From positions 5,456,001 through 5,520,000 of the forward strand of contig NZ_JAZHRV010000001.1 of assembly GCF_036924595.1 (NCBI RefSeq): 64,000 bases of DNA, written 5' to 3'. The stretch is from Bradyrhizobium algeriense. Lineage in GTDB: Bacteria; Pseudomonadota; Alphaproteobacteria; Rhizobiales; Xanthobacteraceae. Under the pieces are notes generated by a model. The model was not told the DNA's origin and made no database searches. It saw only the letters and a program-made list of their open reading frames with translations. Position numbers and translations under genes: made by a program. This document shows, one piece after another, positions 59,395 through 64,000 of this stretch; positions within the stretch are counted from its first letter, which is position 1, and every line of letters starts with the position of its first letter.

Positions 59395-60599
59395 GCGACA
59401 TTCTCGCCGATGGTAAAACAGCCGGCGCCGCGCCCAGCGACGGGCTTGCGGTTCTGGAATCGCAACGTTCGACCGCGGAAACGTTCGGCATTCCGCTTGC
59501 CGTGCTCGCGGAGCTGACGCACCGCTGCCCGCTGCAGTGCCCCTATTGCTCCAATCCGGTCGAGCTCGACCGTGCTGGCAGTGAGCTGACGACCGACGAA
59601 TGGAAGAAGGTTTTGAGTGAGCTCGCCGAAATCGGCGTGCTGCAGATCCATTTCTCCGGGGGAGAGCCGACCGCACGCAAGGACCTGGTGGAACTGGTGC
59701 AGCATGCGACCGACGTCGGGCTATACAGCAACCTCATTACATCGGCGGTGCTGCTGACCAAGGAAAGACTTTCGGCGCTGGCCGATGCCGGCCTCTGCCA
59801 TGTGCAGATCAGTTTCCAGGGCAATGAGCCCATGGTGGCCGATCGCGTCGCCGGGCTGAAGAATTCTCACGAGAAAAAGGTCGAAGCCGCGAAATGGACG
59901 CGCGAGCTCGATATGCCGCTGACGGTCAATGCCGTCATGCACCGGCAGAACCTGCACCAGCTCGCAGACATCATTCAGATGGCGGTCGATCTCGACGCCG
60001 ACAGGCTGGAAGTGGCGAACGTTCAATATTACGGCTGGGCGCTGAAGAACCGCGCCGCCTTGATGCCGACGCTCGAACAGATCGAGGAGACCAGCCGCAT
60101 CGTCGAGGAAGCCACCGTGCGGCTGAAGGGCATTCTCGCCATCGACTATGTGGTGCCGGATTACTACGCGCTGCGGCCGAAGAAATGCATGGGCGGCTGG
60201 GGCCGGCAGTTCTTCAACATTTCTCCGGCGGGCAAGGTCCTGCCTTGCCACGCGGCCGAGAGCATCACCGGGCTCGAATTCTTGTCCGTGCGCTCAAATC
60301 ATTCGATCGCCTGGATCTGGCAGAATTCCGAAGCCTTCAACCGCTATCGCGGCACCGGCTGGATGCCCGAGCCATGCAAGAGCTGCGAATTCCGGGAAAT
60401 CGATTTCGGCGGCTGCCGGTGCCAGGCCTTTGCGCTGACCGGCGATGCCGGCAATACCGACCCGGCGTGCACGCTGTCGCCGATGCACGAGCAGATCTTC
60501 AAGCAGGCCGAGCGCGAGGCGGCCGCGCACCAGGACCGCTTCCTCTATCGCAATTTCGCCGGCGGCACGCTGGAGACGGAAGGCAAGCATGGCGCCTGA
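59391..60599 (+). CDS. pqqE: PqqA peptide cyclase PqqE (radical SAM)
   Basis: A 402-residue radical SAM/SPASM enzyme that forms the carbon-carbon bond between the Glu and Tyr of PqqA. The SAM cluster motif is CPLQCPYC (C-x3-C-x2-C) about residue 44. The SPASM cluster cysteines are in KKCMGGWGRQFFNISPAGKV, LPCHAAE, CKSCEFREIDFGGCRCQAF and TDPACTLSP. The substrate strand is HFSGGEPTARKDL. Overlaps pqqD by four bases and the next gene by eleven. Confidence 0.96.
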   Translation: MSDILADGKTAGAAPSDGLAVLESQRSTAETFGIPLAVLAELTHRCPLQCPYCSNPVELDRAGSELTTDEWKKVLSELAEIGVLQIHFSGGEPTARKDLVELVQHATDVGLYSNLITSAVLLTKERLSALADAGLCHVQISFQGNEPMVADRVAGLKNSHEKKVEAAKWTRELDMPLTVNAVMHRQNLHQLADIIQMAVDLDADRLEVANVQYYGWALKNRAALMPTLEQIEETSRIVEEATVRLKGILAIDYVVPDYYALRPKKCMGGWGRQFFNISPAGKVLPCHAAESITGLEFLSVRSNHSIAWIWQNSEAFNRYRGTGWMPEPCKSCEFREIDFGGCRCQAFALTGDAGNTDPACTLSPMHEQIFKQAEREAAAHQDRFLYRNFAGGTLETEGKHGA

Positions 60600-61575
60600 C
60601 GCCGACGCCGGCAAATCCGTCAAACGCGCCGATCCGTTTGCCCCGCTGACGTCGGAGCAGCTCCCAGTCAGCGACGGTCACGACATTTACGTTGAAAGCG
60701 TCGGTCGCGCCGGTGGCATCCCCGCGGTCTACCTGCATGGCGGGCCCGGCAGCGGCTGCCAGCCGGACCATCGCCGGCTGTTCGATCCCGAGCGTTTCCA
60801 CGCCGTGCTGTTCGACCAGCGCGGCGCCGGCCGCAGCCGCCCCAAGGGCCGCCGCGAAGCCAACACGTTGCCGCATCTGATCGCCGACATGGAAGCGATC
60901 CGCGAGAAATTCGAACTTGAGCGCTGGATGATCGTCGGCGGCTCCTGGGGCGCGACGCTGGCGCTGGCCTATTCGCAAGCCCATCCCGACCGCGTCACCG
61001 GCATCGTGCTGCGCGCCACCTTTCTCGGCACATCAGAGGAAATCGAAAACGGTTTTCTCAAGGTAATGCCGCGGTTCTATCCCGGCCTTTACGACGACTT
61101 CATGAGCGTGCTGCCGGAAGGCGAACGCGCGCAACCGCTGCAGGCCTATTTTCGCCGTATCCTCGATCCCAATCCTGACGTGAATATTCCCGCGGCGCGG
61201 GCATGGGGCGAAACCGAGCGCATTCTTTCCGAACACACGCCGAACCGCATACGCCTCGATCTGGCGACGCTTAGTTCATCGCGAGGCCTGCCGGCCACGC
61301 CGTTCATGGAAGCGCACTACTTCGCCAATGACTGTTTCATGGAGCCCAACCAGTTGCTGCGCGAAGCGGGCAGGCTCAAAGGCATCCCCGGCATCATCGT
61401 GCAGGGCCGATATGACCTGCTGTGCCCGCCCGCGACCTCGCATGCGCTTGCGGCGGTGTGGCGCGAGGCCGAGATTCGTTTTGTCGAGGGCGCCGGCCAC
61501 ACGCTGTACGATCCCGGCGTCCGCGATGCCGTGATGAAGGCGATCGCGGACATGGCTTCCAGAACGGGCAAATAG
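60589..61575 (+). CDS. Prolyl aminopeptidase-type alpha/beta hydrolase
   Basis: A 328-residue proline-iminopeptidase-family protein. The oxyanion motif is YLHGGPGSGCQPDHRRLFDP, then DQRGAGRSRPKGR; the nucleophile elbow is IVGGSWGATLAL (G-x-S-x-G). The Asp and His of the triad are expected in GRYDLLCPP and GAGHTLYDP. These enzymes remove N-terminal proline, or act on other peptides and esters. ATG 60589 overlaps the end of pqqE by 11 bases, so it is part of the pqq transcript. A role in trimming PqqA-derived peptides is possible; alternatively it is only co-transcribed. Confidence 0.9.
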   Translation: MAPDADAGKSVKRADPFAPLTSEQLPVSDGHDIYVESVGRAGGIPAVYLHGGPGSGCQPDHRRLFDPERFHAVLFDQRGAGRSRPKGRREANTLPHLIADMEAIREKFELERWMIVGGSWGATLALAYSQAHPDRVTGIVLRATFLGTSEEIENGFLKVMPRFYPGLYDDFMSVLPEGERAQPLQAYFRRILDPNPDVNIPAARAWGETERILSEHTPNRIRLDLATLSSSRGLPATPFMEAHYFANDCFMEPNQLLREAGRLKGIPGIIVQGRYDLLCPPATSHALAAVWREAEIRFVEGAGHTLYDPGVRDAVMKAIADMASRTGK

Positions 61576-61586
61576 GAATCAAGAAA

Positions 61587-62249
61587 ATGCCGATCGCCGG
61601 AAAAGGCATGCTGCTGACGTCCATGAACATCGACGCGAAGGACGAAGCCGAATTCAATCGCTGGTACGACCGCGAACATCTCGAAGAACGCGTCGCGATC
61701 GATGGCTTCCTCGAAGCGCGCCGCTATGTCGCCCACGACGGCAACCCGAAATATCTCAGCCTCTACTCCACCGAAACGTTTGAGGTGCTGGACAGTCCGG
61801 CCTATCGCACCGCGCTTTCGAACCAGACGGCGTGGTCGAAGGCCAACATCGCCCGCTTCCAGAACATGATCCGGGCGGTCGCGCGCATCACGATCAGCCA
61901 GGGCACCGGCCGCGGCGCGGCGCTCGGCATCATCCGGCTGCGCCCTTCCGGCGGCGAAGACAAACTGCGCGCCGCGCTCCGCGAGCAACTCGATCCCGCA
62001 CAACTCGACGGCATCATCTCCATGCATTTGATCGAGAGCGATCCGGCGCTGTCAAAACCGATCACCGACGATCCCTCGACGCCCAATCCCGGCGCCGGCG
62101 ACTGGTTCGTGCTGATCGATGCAACTGACGTAGGCGCCGTCCCTTCTGCGGCGGCGCGGTTTCTCGACAATGCCGCACTCAAGCCGCTGGTGATTTCCAG
62201 CGGCGTCTACCGGCTGATGTGGGATATCGCCAAAAGCGACCTCGGCTAG
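61587..62249 (+). CDS. Two-domain ferredoxin-like (EthD/DUF4286-like) protein of unknown function
   Basis: A 220-residue protein made of two similar halves of dimeric alpha/beta-barrel type. The first has LLTSMNIDAKDEAEFNRWYDREHLEERV, with the W-Y-D-x-E-H pattern of EthD-like proteins, and RRYVAHDGNPKYLSLYSTE. The second has GIIRLRPSGGEDKLRAALREQL and DWFVLIDATDVGAVPSAAARFL. Such folds occur in monooxygenases and in heme-degrading or accessory proteins. It follows the hydrolase gene by 11 bases with AGGA before the ATG at 61587. Confidence 0.78.
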   Translation: MPIAGKGMLLTSMNIDAKDEAEFNRWYDREHLEERVAIDGFLEARRYVAHDGNPKYLSLYSTETFEVLDSPAYRTALSNQTAWSKANIARFQNMIRAVARITISQGTGRGAALGIIRLRPSGGEDKLRAALREQLDPAQLDGIISMHLIESDPALSKPITDDPSTPNPGAGDWFVLIDATDVGAVPSAAARFLDNAALKPLVISSGVYRLMWDIAKSDLG

Positions 62250-62261
62250 GGCTTGGGATCG

Positions 62262-63473
62262 ATGCCCGATGCCATGAATGACCAAAATGCCATGGGCAGT
62301 ACCGCGGAAGTCTTTACCGCCTTCCTCAAGCTGGGCCTTACATCGTTCGGCGGGCCGATTGCGCATCTCGGCTATTTCAGGACCGAATTCGTCGAGCGGC
62401 GGAAATGGCTGAGCGAGAGCAGCTACGCCGACATCGTTGCGCTCTGCCAGTTCTTGCCGGGGCCGGCTTCCAGCCAGGTCGGCTTCACCCTCGGCATCCT
62501 GCGCGGCAACGGCCTGCTTGGCGGATTGGCGGCTTGGTTCGCCTTCACGATGCCGTCGGCGATCATTCTGTTCGCCTTTGCGCTCGGCGCAACCGCCCTC
62601 ACCGGCCCCTTCGCCGAGGGGATTCTTCACGGCCTGAAGCTGGTCGCGGTTGCCGTCGTCGCGCAAGCGATCTGGGGCATGGCCAACAGCCTGACGCCGG
62701 ACCGGGCGCGGGCGGCGATCGCGCTTGCGGCTGTTGCGATCGTGGTTTTCGTCGGCGGATCGTTCGGGCAGATCGGCGCCATCGCGCTTGGGGCGTTGGC
62801 CGGGCTCTGGCTGTGCCGCGGCGACGGGCCGGCGCTGACCGGTCAACTCGGCTTTTCGGTGTCGCGTCAACACGGCGTAATCGCGCTCGTGCTTTTCGCA
62901 GTGCTGTTCCTTGTCACGCCACTGATGACGGCGCGAACCGGCTCGCAAGGCCTTGCGCTGTTCGACGCGTTCTATCGTTCCGGCTCGCTGGTGTTCGGCG
63001 GCGGCCATGTCGTGCTGCCGCTGTTGCAGGCGGAAGTGGTGACGCCGGGCTGGGTCAGCAACGAGGATTTCCTCGCTGGCTACGGCATGGCGCAAGCGGT
63101 GCCCGGACCGCTCTTCACGTTCGCGGCCTATCTCGGCGCCATAGGTCCCGCTCCCAACGGTCTCGCCGGCGCTGCGATCGCACTGGTCGCGCTGTCTCTG
63201 CCGGGGCTACTCCTGGTCTACGGCATGCTGCCGTTCTGGGATGCGCTACGCCTGCGTCCCACCGCCCAAGCCGCCATGCGCGGCACCAATGCCGCCGTGG
63301 TCGGCATCCTTGGGGCGGCGCTCTACAATCCGGTCTGGACCAGCGCCGTGCTTACGCCGCGGGATTTCGCCGTCGCGTTGGCGGGCTTCCTGCTGCTGAC
63401 CGTGTGGAAATGGCCGCCCTGGATTGTCGTCGTCCTGCTGGCGGCGACAGGAGCCACCCTGCGACTGATTTGA
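62262..63473 (+). CDS. chrA: ChrA-family chromate efflux transporter
   Basis: A 403-residue CHR-family transporter with two homologous halves of about five helices each. Family marks are FLKLGLTSFGGPIAHLGYF and QFLPGPASSQVGF in the first half, and YRSGSLVFGGGHVVLPLL and GMAQAVPGPLFTFAAYLG in the second: FGGP and PGP are the chromate-family motifs. It exports chromate, or another oxyanion, using a proton gradient. The ATG at 62262 (MPDAMNDQN) is preferred to the TTG at 62253. It lies 12 bases after the EthD-like gene, at the end of the pqq-led gene run. Confidence 0.92.
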   Translation: MPDAMNDQNAMGSTAEVFTAFLKLGLTSFGGPIAHLGYFRTEFVERRKWLSESSYADIVALCQFLPGPASSQVGFTLGILRGNGLLGGLAAWFAFTMPSAIILFAFALGATALTGPFAEGILHGLKLVAVAVVAQAIWGMANSLTPDRARAAIALAAVAIVVFVGGSFGQIGAIALGALAGLWLCRGDGPALTGQLGFSVSRQHGVIALVLFAVLFLVTPLMTARTGSQGLALFDAFYRSGSLVFGGGHVVLPLLQAEVVTPGWVSNEDFLAGYGMAQAVPGPLFTFAAYLGAIGPAPNGLAGAAIALVALSLPGLLLVYGMLPFWDALRLRPTAQAAMRGTNAAVVGILGAALYNPVWTSAVLTPRDFAVALAGFLLLTVWKWPPWIVVVLLAATGATLRLI

Positions 63474-63694
63474 GCACACCTCATCGCATCTGCGTCCATT
63501 TTGCCCGACATGCGCGTACTTGCCGTGTTCGAAGTTGAAGCTGCACTGCACATGCTGCACTGCCGCATCGATGTGCGACGCTAAGCCCTAGCTCCCATGC
63601 AGTTGAAGGCCGGAGATCGCACAAAATTGCCTTGTGCGCGGCGTCTGGAATGGCTCTAATAAGATAAGCCTATGATCCAATTCAAAAACCACAA

Positions 63695-63713
63695 GAACGC
63701 TCGTTAAGCGTTC
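63695..63713. promoter_or_regulatory. Inverted repeat upstream of the FAD oxidoreductase gene
   Basis: GAACGCT-N5-AGCGTTC, a perfect 7-bp dyad around CGTTA, 49 bases before the start codon at 63763. Could be an operator or a leader hairpin. The rest of the 289-base gap after chrA holds nothing I recognise. Confidence 0.45.
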
Positions 63714-63762
63714 GAGCCAAAATAAGGCCGCGTTCCCGTAGCTTGCGCGGACAAGGTAGGAA

Positions 63763-64000
63763 TGAAACCGACTGATATCTCGGCGCCAGACTACTTTCAC
63801 AAAGTGGTCGATTGCCAATGGGCCTGCCCCGCACACACACCGGTTCCCGAGTACATCCGTTTGATTGCCGAAGGGCGTTATAGCGACGCCTACATGATCA
63901 ATTGGCAATCGAATGTGTTTCCCGGAATTCTGGGACGCACCTGCGATCGTCCATGCGAACCCGCGTGCCGCCGCGGCCGCGTCGAGGAAACTCCGGTTGC
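63763..64000 (+). CDS. 4Fe-4S/FAD oxidoreductase (GltD-like N-terminus), cut by window edge
   Basis: Seventy-nine codons from the ATG at 63763 to the window end, without a stop. The N-terminal domain opens MKPTDISAPDYFHKVVDCQW, with the cluster-binding cysteines in CQWACPAHTPVPEYIRL and the second set in GRTCDRPCEPACRRGRVEE. This is the alpha-helical ferredoxin domain found in glutamate-synthase small subunits, dihydropyrimidine dehydrogenases and related NADPH-dependent flavoproteins. AAGGTAGG precedes the ATG. The remainder, with the FAD domain, lies outside. Confidence 0.88.

Overview
The window is GC-rich, densely coded chromosomal DNA from an alphaproteobacterium of the Bradyrhizobium/Rhodopseudomonas group (Nitrobacteraceae). 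This rests on protein character (a D-tartrate dehydratase whose catalytic residues fall exactly at the Bradyrhizobium TarD numbering, an alphaproteobacterial HU-like protein, many conserved small secreted proteins of this group) and on three families of dispersed intergenic palindromes that I associate with these genomes. No rRNA, tRNA, CRISPR array, prophage or intact insertion sequence was seen. About 72 genes are called, two of them with frameshifts.

Layout. 1-9.8 kb: housekeeping and envelope genes (partial YunG-family gene, lytic transglycosylase, UPF0114 membrane protein, ettA, two dehydrogenases/epimerases, an L,D-transpeptidase and a membrane-anchored Ala/Pro-rich protein). 9.8-14 kb: two sulfurtransferases, a CoxE-like VWA protein, a YeaQ/YmgE stress membrane protein and a MoxR ATPase. 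14-21.1 kb: accessory metabolism: a Baeyer-Villiger-type flavin monooxygenase; an operon MarR - frameshifted TctC - O-methyltransferase on the minus strand; and, divergent from it, a VanA-type Rieske oxygenase - GntR - VanB-type reductase operon. 21.5-23.1 kb: small secreted proteins and an HU-like protein with a frameshifted C-terminus. 23.2-27.3 kb: a LysR regulator divergent from HAD - Bug/TctC binding protein - D-threonine aldolase/D-serine dehydratase family enzyme - RidA, which reads as an uncharacterised amino-acid catabolic operon. 27.5-37.9 kb: single oxidoreductases, SMP-30, AraC, an enolase-superfamily enzyme, cupin, GST, PHA depolymerase and a periplasmic binding protein. 38-40.6 kb: a PP2C phosphatase/Ser-Thr kinase fusion downstream of a formate/nitrite channel. 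41-46.9 kb: small secreted proteins, an OmpA-like pair, an MFS transporter with a divergent AraC regulator. 47-56.4 kb: malonyl-CoA decarboxylase, DUF418, serA, tarD, glutathione peroxidase, amidase, and a diheme cytochrome c next to a soluble quinoprotein (sorbosone/glucose-type) dehydrogenase.

57.1-63.5 kb holds a complete pqqABCDE operon (pqqA is only 26 codons), running on with overlapping or closely spaced genes into a prolyl-aminopeptidase-like hydrolase, a two-domain EthD/DUF4286-like protein and a ChrA-family transporter. Together with the quinoprotein dehydrogenase and diheme cytochrome c a few hundred bases upstream on the other strand, this part of the window encodes a cofactor, a possible user enzyme and a possible electron acceptor. 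The window ends inside a 4Fe-4S/FAD GltD-like oxidoreductase.

The points most worth following are the LysR/HAD/Bug/DSD1/RidA operon, the kinase-phosphatase/nitrite-channel pair, the demethylase/methyltransferase divergon with two candidate operators spaced 63 bp apart, the aminopeptidase joined to pqqE, the HU frameshift with its original tail still readable in another frame, and dispersed hairpins whose stems covary between copies. All functional statements are from reading the sequence and from memory of the families; no database search was run.
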